Source: Loripinus fragilis (taxonomy: Eukaryota; Mollusca; Bivalvia; Lucinida; Lucinidae). From it: a DNA stretch of 64,000 nt. The stretch is from NCBI GenBank assembly GCA_964019695.1, contig OZ026517.1:59586042-59650041 (forward strand), written 5' to 3'. A program made the translations under genes and the position numbers. Below, in pieces: positions 34,965-44,920 of the stretch. Numbering within the stretch: the first letter of the stretch is position 1; the number at the start of each line of letters is the position of its first letter. Below the pieces are notes generated by a model. The model did no database searches, was not told the origin of the DNA, and worked only from the letters and a program-made list of their open reading frames with translations.

Positions 34965-37900
34965 TGGAAGTAAACCTAATGACGTGGAACGCCACTGGAA
35001 TTATGTCCAGTTCAAGCTACTTATTATAGTTTCAAAGATGCATAGTAATGAGGTGATTCTATTTTTCTTATGAACAGGTAAAGCATGACTATTTAACTGT
35101 CACGCGCATATGCAGTAATCTGTGGTAGGTTCAATATAACTGTAAACTGAGACTACCTGCACGCCCAAAAATCAAGGTAAACTAGCTGTGTTTGTTTACA
35201 ACGATTCTCATCTATCTTTGAAACAATAATAAGTGATTGTCTTTCATTCAAAAACATAGATATCTGCGGTTTGTCTGCACACTGGCTATATGAAAAAGAC
35301 TTGATCTTTCCCAATGAGATTAACAGTAATTATATGTGTCATGCTGTATCCGACTTTGACCTAATGATTCCAGGTCACAGGCGAGTCGGTAAGGGAGGGG
35401 TGGCCTTGCTATGGCATAAAAAGCTGAATAGTAGGGTGACTCCATTGTCTTTCGACGATGACAGAATAATTGGCTTACAGTTAGAAATCAGTCCCTCTCT
35501 TAATATTTATGTGTTTCAAGTTTATCTGCCGTGCTCAAACCACCCAGTTGCTAGATTTTATGAGTATATTGACAAATTGAGCAATTTATTAGGTCTATAC
35601 GCAGAAAAGGGGCTCGTGTTTATCATGGGTGACTTGAACACTAAACTTTTAGCCAGCCATTCTGTACATCCTCAAAGTAACAGAACCCGTTTACTGACAG
35701 ATTTTTTATCTAGAAATAATATGGTTTCATTAAATACCTCAGGGTTATGCACAGGTGCCCGCAACTCATTTGTGTCATATGATAACAAGTGCGAGACCCT
35801 TATAGACCATATATTGTTTCCGATTGAGCATCTTCAGCTAGTTAGCACAACTGAAATTTGTAACGATGATGCACTAAATGTCTCGCGCCACCGGCCAGTC
35901 GTGTCCAAATTCTGTTTACCGATCTGGGCTCCGGATAAAGAATCCGCGCAATCCAGCATTAATATTAATTGGAAAAAGGCTGACGAGCAGACTGTTCACT
36001 GTTATAAAAATAACCTAACACGTTGCTCTAAATTTCACTCATTATGCGAAAATAATTTTGAGACAAAGTCGTCTGTAGACAACGGATATATGGATTTGAT
36101 TGGTGCACTCAAAGACAGTGCAGCCCGTAGCTTTCCTAAAAAACAATACAAACGGTATCTCAAACCTTACTGGACGGAAGAGCTAAGGGCTCTACATAAT
36201 GGTATGTCCAATGCGCGAAAAGCCTGGCTTACAGCTGGCCAGCCGAGGGATCGCGATCATGTGGCGTACTCCTCCTATAAAACAGCCAAACGAAATTTTA
36301 GGCGTAAACATCGCCAGGCGACTGAGACCTTTTTAAAGAAGCAATTTGACGTGATTGATGAACTCGCAGAAGTTGACAGTGGTCTATTTTGGCATCATAT
36401 CAATAGTCGTCGGAAAAAATCTTTAATTTCTCCTGGTTCTCACATTAAGTTTGATGGTAGGGATGTATACAGCGAAAGGGAAATAACTGATGAATGGGCG
36501 CGCTATTTTTCAAATCTATACAAACCATCAGAAAACCCCGCGTTTGATGAACCTTTTAAAAGAACAGTGAGTGAGTCTGTAAGGCGGCTCAATAATGACG
36601 CCTTTGAAAATGAACAAAGTCCCATAACAATAAGCAGCGAAGAGGTAGAATCTGCTCTAAGGCTTGCGCATAGAGGTAAAGCCTGTGGCGACGATGGAAT
36701 TTATTATGAACATATATTATTTGCTGATACGGAGCTGTGTGAAGTCTTATCAAAATTGTTTTCTGCTATGATAAAACTTGCGCATGTCCCTGTTGAAATG
36801 AAAAGGGGAACTATAATAACTTTGTATAAGGGAGGGAATAAAAGGAGGGATGACCCAGACAATTACAGGGCAATTACGTTATCTTCTGTTATCCTTAAGT
36901 TGCTAGAAAGGATTATACTTACCAGGATAGAGCTGTTTGATACATTAACTCCCCCGATTCATTCACTCCAGAGAATATCGGATGCCTTATGTCCTCGTTC
37001 TTATTGTGCGAATCAATCTCATATGCCAAGGAGAATGGCAGTAAATTATATGTATGCTTTCTTGATGTAAAAAGGCTTTTGACTGCGCATGGCACGACGG
37101 GCTATTCTACAAATTGTACAACTCCGGAGTCAATAAAACGTTCTGCAGATTGATTGTTAATATGTACACAGACATGTTCAGTTGTGTCAGGAATCGTGGG
37201 CATAAATCGAGTTGGTTTCGGGTCCTGCAGGGTACGCGTCAGGGTGGGGTAATCTCCCCTTTCCTGTACTTAATATATAAAAATGATTTGCTCTATGAGA
37301 TAGAAGCCTCTGCTTTAGGGTTTTGTATGTATGATATAAACTGTGGTTCACCCACAGTGGCCGATGATATGCTGGTCTGTTCGTTCTCCGTTAATGGTCT
37401 AATACAGATACTGGTATTATGTCTACGTTATGGACACAAGTGGCGGTTCGAACATGGTATCATGAAATGCCTTGTGGTAGTCTTCAATGAGCTTAAAAAG
37501 GGCGTATCAGCAAAGTAATCGACAATGGCCGTTCGGAAATGTTTGTATAGAAGAAGGCACACAGTATAAGCATTTAGGGGTGGTATGTGACAAAAATATG
37601 TCGATTGACGTAAGCGTCAAAGATGCTTGCAATAAACCCAGAAGCACATTTTTAAGTCTGGTTAATTGTGGCATTTACGAGGACGGATTGAACCCCCTAT
37701 CGGTGAGACGTATTTACAATGCCGTCGTCCTGCCGAAAGCACTGTATGTTTGCGAATTGTGGTCGAATATGCAATCTTCACATTTAGTGTCGCTTGAGCG
37801 GGCTCACCGTTTTTGTGTGAAGTTTATGCAGTTTTTGCCAAAATCTACGAGTCTGACGTCGCTTTAGCTCTTTTTGGCTTCAACTCACTAGAAACAGAAA

Positions 37901-38639
37901 TAGATTACAGGAAACTCATATTCCTAGGTCAGCTATGTCGATTAACTGGTGATCACAGAGTTAAGACTGTATTTCATCATAGACTAATCCATTATAACGA
38001 AACTCCGGCGAAAATGATAGGGTTTTTCCCCGACATTTATCGTATACTTACAAAATATGCGCTCACGTGTTTTATTTCAGATTACATAGAAAACGGCTCC
38101 TTCTTGTCCAAATATTCATGGAAGAAACTAATCCGCGCTAAAATAAACGAGGTATTTAGACGCGAGTTGCTCATGAGAGTCACAACCTCCGAGTCATTGT
38201 GCCGTCTAACCAGAATACACTCGGTTTTGCACGAACCCCATATATTGTGTGGTCTCTTAGTAAAGCTTTTCCGCGATACAAAAGACAAGTCCTGTTGGCC
38301 GTTCGATTCATAGGCATGCTATTTACCGGAAAATGGTATTCATCATGCCAAAAGTGCGGCGAAAAGTCAAATGCTATAGCAGAACACATTCTACTATTCT
38401 GTCCTAGTACGAATACCTTTAGGTTTACGTTGTGGCGAAAGTTATTTACTCGTTTTGGAGTTGAATTATTTCGACAATTTAGAAGTCTGTCACCATCTGA
38501 TCAAGTAGATGCCTTATTCTCAGGATTCTATGGTCTAGAAGTTGATGAAAATGTTAGATTAGAGTCACTTAAAATATTGTTACAGTCACTGAAATTACTA
38601 AGTTGGCACTTGCCCTTAGACAAACTGATGCTATCTTAA
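34964..38639 (+). pseudogene. LINE ORF2: endonuclease, reverse transcriptase, C-terminal zinc knuckle (broken)
   Basis: ATG at 34964 overlaps the last base of the ORF1 stop (TAATG). MTWNATGI is the endonuclease start, with a stop at 35027. The main frame (35271-37070) has GHRRVGKGGVALLW, FIMGDLNTK and SRHRPVV of an AP-type endonuclease, then RT motifs (GKACGDDGI, RGTIITLYKGG, NYRAITLSSV). Frameshifts near 37000, 37090, 37500, 37850 and 38250 move it between frames. GTRQGGVISPFLY and the catalytic VADDM (37362-37376) remain legible. The end holds CQKCGEKSNAIAEHILLFCPS (a CCHC knuckle) and stops at 38639. The 3' UTR is about 75 bases. The element is nearly full length but inactive. Confidence 0.85.
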
Positions 38640-38715
38640 ACATAGTGATCAATTGTTCAGTCACTCAGTGATATTCGCCAGTGAAGTGGCGATAATTTTT
38701 ATTCAATTCAATTAT

Positions 38716-39960
38716 TTTAAACCAAAGCACATGCTGTGGGTACTCAAAAGAACAGTCTCAATATAGGACGGCTCTGTTGAGTACCCAAAACATGTTTTGA
38801 TTGATGATAGGAGTTCAATCATCTAGGGAAATACGTCTGTGGATGTGAAGGGATAATTCTTATTTAGTTATCTAACTTTAGACCCAAACATATGTCGCAG
38901 GGACTCAGGAGAGCCATCTTATTATTAGACGGCTCTTTTGAGTATCCAAAACATTTAGGAACTCATTCTTCCTGAGAAGCACGTCACGGGAAATTATGGG
39001 GTTAACTTCGATTTAGTTCTCTAACTTTAATACGTAACACATGTTGTGAGTACTCAAAAGAGCCGTCTCAATATGAGACGGCTCTCTTGAGTATCCTAAA
39101 TATGTTTATGACTGTTGGATATGAATTCACTCATCAAGAAAAACACTCCTTAAGATGTGAGAGAAAAATTTCGAGCTAGTTTTTTTTCACTTTGTAACCA
39201 TATTTCAAGTTGTAGGGACTCAAGAGTGCCGTCCCAATATGTGACTGCTCTAGTGAGTATTCAAAACAGGTCCTTATGTGATAAATAGGAGTGCATACAA
39301 CAATAGAAATGCGTCTGAAGATGTGAGGGGATTATTCTGACTTAATATTCGTAATTTAAACCAAAACACATGTTGTGGGGACTCAGAGGAGCCATATCAA
39401 TACGAGACGGCTCTAATGAGTATCCAAAAAATGTTTTTGGCCAACGAATAGTAATTCAGTCATTCATGGAAATATCCCTCACGAAGAGAGGGTATAATTC
39501 TGGATTTGTCCTGTAACTTTCAACCAAACATGTTGTGAGTACTCTAAGGGGCCGTCCCTAATTGAGGCGGCTCTTTTGAGTATCATATTCGTGTTTTGAA
39601 ATGATGGATACGCTTCCTGTCACTCTGCAAAATGCGACTCCATATAACAAATAAGAGGGTAATCTTGATTTAAATTTGTAATTTTCAAACTAAATCACAT
39701 GATTTGGAGACTCAGGCGGGTCGGTTCAGTGCGTGACGGTTCTAATGAGTGTCCAAAGCATGTTTTAATTGATAAATGGATGTTATGTCATACAGTTAAT
39801 TGAGCCTCAGGAGAAGAGGGGATAATTCTATTTTTCTTTATACTTCTAGACCAAACACATGTTGTGAGGACTCAGTGGAACCGTCTCAAGATGAGACGAT
39901 CCTGTTGAGTGCTCATAAAAGTGTTTGGTCTGATGGTATGGTAAGCGAACGCAATGTCCC
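38716..39960. repeat. Satellite, unit about 162 bp, 8 copies, each with a hairpin
   Basis: Units begin near 38716, 38881, 39040, 39200, 39358, 39520, 39689 and 39851 with ACCAAAACACATGTTGTG-like words. Each then has GTACTCAAAAGAGCCGTCTC, a spacer of a few bases, and the inverse GAGACGGCTCTTTTGAGTA. The rest of each unit is a diverged spacer with GAAATACGTC and GGGATAATTCT. Solo relatives of the hairpin occur at about 29110, 40620-40660, 42376-42450, 47529-47606 and 60222-60292. Confidence 0.88.
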
Positions 39961-40003
39961 GTAAATGAAAGAAAAAGAAAAGTTTATTTATCTAATTTAA
40001 GAA

Positions 40004-40386
40004 ATCTCGTAAAGTGAGTGCTTTGTTTTCTTCTCGGTTAAAATCCTTAAATTTCGTTTCGTTAAGGTTAAACTCAGAGGTATTCAAAGCCGCTCAGTCA
40101 AAGTTAAGTCACATTCAGACTATACCTATCAATACCTCAGTGGAACGGATAGGTATAGGCCAAGCATGTGACAGTAAGCGATTGCAAACGACAGGGCGCA
40201 GATCAGCCAAGCACACGTGCAGGATGGTCTGTGCCTCTGTTCTTTACCACTATGAGTGTTCTCAAACATTTTGTAGATGTGCATTACTCTATTGTCTCTA
40301 TTTTTGTTCGTTTTCTTCTGTATGTTGTATATGTGTTTGTATTGTGCTCTCCATACCTGGAGGATAATAAAGTATCTATCTATCTG
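40004..40386 (+). other. Possible retroelement 3' end
   Basis: A 117-codon open frame of unremarkable composition (40014-40367) ends just before AATAAAGTATCTATCTATC. A polyadenylation-like AATAAA followed by a TATC repeat is typical of non-LTR 3' ends. No domain was recognised. Confidence 0.35.
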
Positions 40387-40585
40387 TTTTGTTGTCTGCT
40401 GTTTTGTTTCAGAATTAACATTTTAAATAAATCAGGAATTATACCATCAGCGTGTCAAACAGTTTTGACCTAGATCAGGCCAGACAAAATATCGGACCAG
40501 ATCGTTTTGACCCAGATCAGGCATGACAAAATATCGGGCCTGGTCTGGGTCCGAACTGTTTTTAAAGGTTATCAGTAGAAGACAC
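40387..40585. mobile_element. M1-family MITE, copy f, with an internal duplication
   Basis: TTGTCTGCTG opens it and ATCAGTAGAAGACAC closes it. The centre GACCCAGATCAGG...GACAAAATATCGG is present twice in tandem (about 40468 and 40508), followed by CCTGGTCTGGGTCC. Confidence 0.7.
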
Positions 40586-40817
40586 AAGTATGAAAGGAGT
40601 AAAAATTTATTTTTTGAAAATTCTCAACCAAAGTATTTTGTGGGTACTCAAAAGGGGTGACGGTACCTATTACATCATCAGTTTCTGTGTACAAATTCTG
40701 ATAATTTCTTGATGACAGAACGTACAAAGATGGGCAAAATGTGTTCAGAGAATGAATAATATTTTCTTCTTCTAAATCATATATCTTATAGGTATGGGCC
40801 TCCTAGACATCTATTCA

Positions 40818-41004
40818 CACCGGATAGGTGGCAATCAAAATCGCTCTTTACAATCGACGAACGCGGATCAAAAATCGCTAGAAACAATGTTTTCGATTGC
40901 CAGTCGGCGACTGGCGACACATGGCAATCGAAAACTCTGTTTTTAACGATTTTTGATCTACGTTCGTCGATAGTATACACGTTTTCGATTGCCGCCTACC
41001 CAGT
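40818..41004. mobile_element. Palindromic MITE (CACCGGATAGG family), copy 2
   Basis: CACCGGATAGGTGGCAATC and GATTGCCGCCTACCCAGTA bound the copy. The inner AATCGACGAACGCGGATC and GATCTACGTTCGTCGAT are inverted. It matches 26677-26854 along its length. Confidence 0.85.
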
Positions 41005-41325
41005 ATGCTATTGAGGTTGTATCACTCATAAACCAAAATGAATGAGACCATCAAATTCAATTATGATTTTATTCTGCACAAATTCTAGCAGCTTCTTTTT
41101 CCAAATATGTCTTTATTGTGTCAAACATACAGTGCAGAAGCCGCAAAATGTGGCGTTTCATCAGGGTCTACGTTGTTTTGAAATGTTAAGTTACGCGATT
41201 AGAACATATTTTCGTAAATGCGTTAATTTTGTTTCCACAAGTGCATAATTTGATTTTAGACCAGCTACGCCCCTGACTGTATGCGTCTTGGGGTTAATAA
41301 GATGGCCAGGATGAGGAGTAGCCAC

Positions 41326-41327
<2 letters not shown>

Positions 41328-41371
<44 letters not shown>

Positions 41372-41592
41372 GACGGACAGACAGACGGACAGNNNNNNNN
41401 NNNNNNNNNNNNNNNNNNNNNNNNNNNNNNNNNNNNNNNNNNNNNNNNNNNNNNNNNNNNNNNNNNNNNNNNNNNNNNNNNNNNNNNNNNNNNNNNNNNN
41501 NNNNNNNNNNNNNNNNNNNNNNNNNNNNNNNNNNNNNNNNNNNNNNNNNNNNNNNNNNNNNNNNNNNNNNNNNNNNNNNNNNNNNNNNNNNN
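41328..41592. other. GA/GACA microsatellite and 200-N scaffold gap
   Basis: A GA run (about 41328-41346) passes into GACAGACAGACAGACA and GGACAGACAGACGGAC, then exactly 200 N from 41393 to 41592. The round length suggests a placeholder, so true size is unknown. Open frames drawn across the N run are not real. Confidence 0.95.
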
Positions 41593-42375
41593 GCTAACCT
41601 TTGCTGGTCACACATGTCACATTGTTGGAAATCTCATGTCCAGCTCATATAATACAGTCATGAATTATGTTCATGTGACCTTTGACCTTGAGATTGAAAT
41701 GCCGTGACTGAAAACATTACTCTTATTGAGACAGATGTGTGTGAAATATTTTCTGAATGCTAACAAGGGTTCTGGAAATAGGTAGTAGACATGTATTCTG
41801 TACCATTAAACAGGGTTCGCACAGGCTTGAAAAGTACTTGAATTTAGAAGACTTTCTTGAAAAGTCCTTGAAAATTAAATATGCCGTGAAAAGTACTGGA
41901 ATGTCACACAAAGACCTTGAAAAGTTCTTGTATTCTTCTTTTTTCTGTAGGACAACACTGTTGATAGCGATCTAAATCAGTATAAAATCTTTGTGTTTTT
42001 ATATGGTGCAGCAAATGATGCACCAAATAAAGGCACAACAAATTTATACTAGTTTTCTAGTACTACTGTGTTTCCAGGTCTTAAGTGACCCCCACTTTTT
42101 GCTAATTATTCTTCAATGTTGAGCTTTTTTGCAAAATAAATGAGAGAAATGAATTTAGATATGGACCGCGTAATTGAATTTATTTTTTCCACATAAATAT
42201 GAGTTTTTGTATAGGCTGGGATTAGATGGAATTTTGGTGTGTTTTTGCCGCTCCTCTTTGAATTAGTCCCCAAGTGAACCTAAACATGGCTTATACAGGT
42301 AAGTGGAGGTAATTCGTCAGTCCCACAGATAAGAGTGCGTAACAGAAAATATTTTTCCTATTTCTCAACCCCAAA

Positions 42376-42450
42376 AAATGTCTTGTGTTCTCAAAACAAC
42401 TGTCTCAATGTGTTTCGATGATACGGTTCTTTTGAGAACCCAAAACAAGT
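42376..42450. repeat. Solo copy of the satellite hairpin
   Basis: TGTTCTCAAAACAACTGTCTC faces ACGGTTCTTTTGAGAACCC with a longer, degraded loop. It is related to the units of 38716-39960. Confidence 0.7.
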
Positions 42451-42913
42451 GTTTAAACTGATGAAGACAATCGCAACTTCACACTAAAATTGCTTAAATG
42501 GCCCAATCTTGGTGCATTAGGCTATGATATACTGCTTAGGCTGACTCATAAACTTCACTGTGCATCTAAAATCAATGCAATGAAATGGCCTGTGTTCAAA
42601 ATCGATTCAAGTAACAGTATTGTCTGAACCTTAAATGATGGGTTGTTGTCCTCTGCTAAATTTTCATTCAAGATATATGTTTTCTAAAAATATGTCTTTC
42701 AGGAAGACAAGTAGGTTATCAAACAGTATGGATCCAGATAATGCCCAACATTTTAAGCCTTCACTTGGCTTCGGCTGTTGACAAGGTTTACCAGCGAAAT
42801 AGCTTTAGCAGGCAAATATTTGATGATCTTAAAGATGAATGTATTTATGTGATTCGCTATTTCTCGTCAACTCTCGAATTTGCTTGAATTGTCATCATAA
42901 ACTCTTTACTTAC

Positions 42914-43100
42914 TAGTGTCAACTGCTGATAACCTTTGCAAACAATTTGGACCCAGATCAGGCCCGGCAAAACGACGGGCATGATCTGAATCAAAACTGC
43001 TTGACACTCTACTGATATTTCCGAAATATGTTTTAGAAAATGTGTTTTAGAAAAAAACAGCAACAAACTGATTTTGAAAAAAATATCAGCAGACGACAAA
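42914..43100. mobile_element. M1-family MITE, copy g
   Basis: AACTGCTGATAACCTTTGC, GGACCCAGATCAGGCCC and the inverse GGGCATGATCTG, CTGCTTGACACTC, ending ATCAGCAGACGACAAAAC. One of the most complete copies. Confidence 0.8.
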
Positions 43101-43150
43101 ACACTGAGAAATTACCTCGTATGCAAAATGAGTCAATGAATTGAAATGGC

Positions 43151-43255
43151 CCAGCAGGCACACATAGTTGACTCAACATTGATTTAACGTTGATTCAACG
43201 CAATGGTGTTGAATCAACGTTGAATCTATCTTGAGTCAACAATGTGTGCCTGCAG
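43151..43255. mobile_element. Palindromic MITE (CCAGCAGGCACACA)
   Basis: CAGCAGGCACACATAGTTGA and TTGAGTCAACAATGTGTGCC are inverted. The centre has ACGTTGATTCAACG and TTGAATCAACGTTGAA. About 105 bases, almost wholly palindromic. Confidence 0.8.
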
Positions 43256-43889
43256 GGGGAAGGTGTTACATGTACATACATGTTTCATGCTTAAGTCTTA
43301 CATTTACCTGCTTTCAATAAGGCACGGTCTAGGACCCCTATAGACTTTTACAATGCCTGTGGCCTGTGTGTCAAAATGATGACGAGTGAGGTCTCGTTGA
43401 ATCAGCGGATATAGATAATCCTGTAGGCTAGTACATATCATCATAGCAATGCAAATATACCACGTGTATCTATTGGGGTACACATGGGTATATTCACAGC
43501 GAAAAACAACTAAGTTATTCTTTTGCACAGAGGATCTGGGCTTCATTTACAAATATGGGCGTCTCCCAAAAATCAGTTTTAGTTACACGTTGTGCATTTA
43601 AATCCATATGCTAAGTGCCGTTCTCCTAAGTTTAATTTAAAGCTGTTTAAAAAAAGAAAAACGGGGGTCACTTTAAACCTGGAAACACATTAATTTCTCC
43701 ACTATCTCAGTCTAGCATTTCTGAAGTAGAATTTTAACACTTAAATCAGCATTTTTCAAAATTTATTAGTCATTGAAAACTGTTGAAGAAGCTTTTAGAG
43801 GTCCTTGAAAAGTCCTTGAATTTTACTCATACTTGCCTGTATGAGCTATGAAAAAGCTCTTATTTATGTTCATAATCTCTTGTTTTCAG

Positions 43890-44152
43890 GAACTGAAAAA
43901 GTCATTTCTAAAATCCATTGAAAACAGACTGGTAGATGGGGTGCTAAAGTTTGGATCTCACAGTCTAAAATTTACTACAAATATCAGTGAACCAGTCAAG
44001 GAAACTTTACTTTCTGTTGTGACTGAGGACCAAGAGGCCTTACATGAAAGTTTTAATGTAGCTGTGTACCAAGACAATCTTTCCAGTAATATTCTGGGCA
44101 ATACTGTGATATATGCCGATGTTGTGCCAAGTACCATGACATTATTAGATGG
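43890..44152 (+). CDS. HLCS: Holocarboxylase synthetase exon: start of the catalytic domain
   Basis: HLCS activates biotin as biotinyl-AMP and attaches it to a lysine of the biotin-dependent carboxylases. This exon follows the acceptor TGTTTTCAG and opens in phase 0 with ELKKSFLKSIENR. It reads to IYADVVPSTMTLLDG, the STM segment that opens the biotin-protein-ligase fold, and ends at GG before GTAAGG, leaving two bases of a Gly codon. The junction with 53925 keeps frame and gives the expected Gly. Upstream exons for the N-terminal half were not found. A hAT-like MITE ends 40 bases upstream. The intron to the next exon is 9.8 kb and full of mobile elements. Confidence 0.85.
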
Positions 44153-44194
44153 GTAAGGTGGTTAAAAATAGAAAAAATACTGTTTTCAACCTTA

Positions 44195-44442
44195 GGCCAA
44201 ATAAAAAAAAAAGTTTGTTTCGAGTAACAGGTCTGAAAATTTTAGGTAGGGTAAGCACACATATGTGTTTAAATTATTTTTTTTTCTGGAAAAAAATATA
44301 ATTTTATGCATTTTGAAAGGCATTTCACCTTTTAAAATGCATCAAAATTATTTTTTTTCCCAGAAAACCTGAAAAAAAGGTTTCACCAGTAATTTTAGGT
44401 AGGGTAGGGTTACCCTAAACACAGGTATTTTTTTATTTGGCC
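44195..44442. mobile_element. Harbinger/PIF-like MITE with TTA target duplication
   Basis: It starts GGCCAAATAAAAAA and ends TTTTTTATTTGGCC, with TTA directly on both sides. Subterminal TTTTAGGTAGGGTA is present near both ends. 248 bases without coding potential. A 3-bp TTA duplication is the hallmark of PIF/Harbinger insertion. Confidence 0.8.
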
Positions 44443-44454
44443 TTATACATATTG

Positions 44455-44690
44455 GCCTCAATGTGACAAAACCTGTCTTTGGGGTTTCCCACTAAGTGGG
44501 ACTAAAACCAGTCTCCTCAGCTACAGAGACTAGCTAGAATAGTAAAATTTGCTTGTAGCAAGTTTTGATATGATACTATCCAATAAGCGAATAACAAAGG
44601 TGCTGATCAGACTGCACAGATGTACTACTGGTCTGCACCTTTGTTGTTCGCAAATGCCCGAAGACAGGTTTTCTCGTGTCTAGGTCTATA
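44455..44690. repeat. Dispersed inverted repeat of the 2192-2432 family
   Basis: TCCTCAGCTACAGAGACTAG, ACAAAGGTGCTGATCAGAC and GGTCTGCACCTTTGTTGTT match the copy upstream of the TRIM-like gene. The two CAAAGGTGC arms face each other. Confidence 0.7.
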
Positions 44691-44705
44691 TATAGGCACT
44701 TGCTC

Positions 44706-44885
44706 TTAAGGAGTGCTGTGCTTCAGTGGTAGAGAGCTTGATTGACTTGTCCATTCCTGGCCCCAGGATCATAGGAGATGCTGTGTTGTGTCCTTGAGCA
44801 TGACACTTTTAAAACTATCCTCCCTGCTTAGTACTGGTTCAACCTATATAACTGAAAAGTTGTTGACTGGATGTAAGGCAACGAT
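44706..44885 (+). mobile_element. tRNA-derived SINE, nearly complete
   Basis: The head GTGCTTCAGTGGTAGAGAGC is a tRNA box A region and CCCCAGGATCATAGG a decayed box B. The body has GTGTCCTTGAGCATGACAC, GTACTGGTTCAACC and TTGTTGACTGGATGTAAGG. It is the best copy of the family also seen at 16440, 20096 and 25597. Confidence 0.78.
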
Positions 44886-44920
44886 GGTCATGTTGGCTTT
44901 AAATGTGCACAGTGACTGTT

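Larger units (their letters stand above)
42067..43689. mobile_element. Inverted-repeat element (TGTGTTTCCAGG ends) nested in a hAT-like MITE
   Basis: It starts TGTGTTTCCAGG...AAGTGACCCCC and ends with the inverse GGGGGTCACTTTAAACC...GGAAACACA (about 33-base ends). Inside lie a hairpin-family copy (42376-42450), an M1 copy (42914-43100) and a palindrome (43151-43255), so insertion has been layered. No transposase frame. Confidence 0.8.
41811..43850. mobile_element. hAT-like MITE split by a nested element
   Basis: CAGGGTTCGCACAGG with CTTGAAAAGTACTTGAA opens it. CCTTGAAAAGTCCTTGAA followed by a degraded GCCTGTATGAGCTATG closes it, resembling the same-family copy at 23379-23853. Without the nested element at 42067-43689 it would be about 417 bases. 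Its right end lies 40 bases before an HLCS exon. Confidence 0.65.

Noticed and set aside
38716..39960. Hairpin units considered as microRNA or tRNA-like genes
   Set aside because: Repetition in tandem and solo MITE-like copies fit a repeat family better; no tRNA boxes are present. Small-RNA data would be needed.
41265..41652. Open frames through the gap region
   Set aside because: They exist only because N is read through; the flanks are GA/GACA microsatellite.
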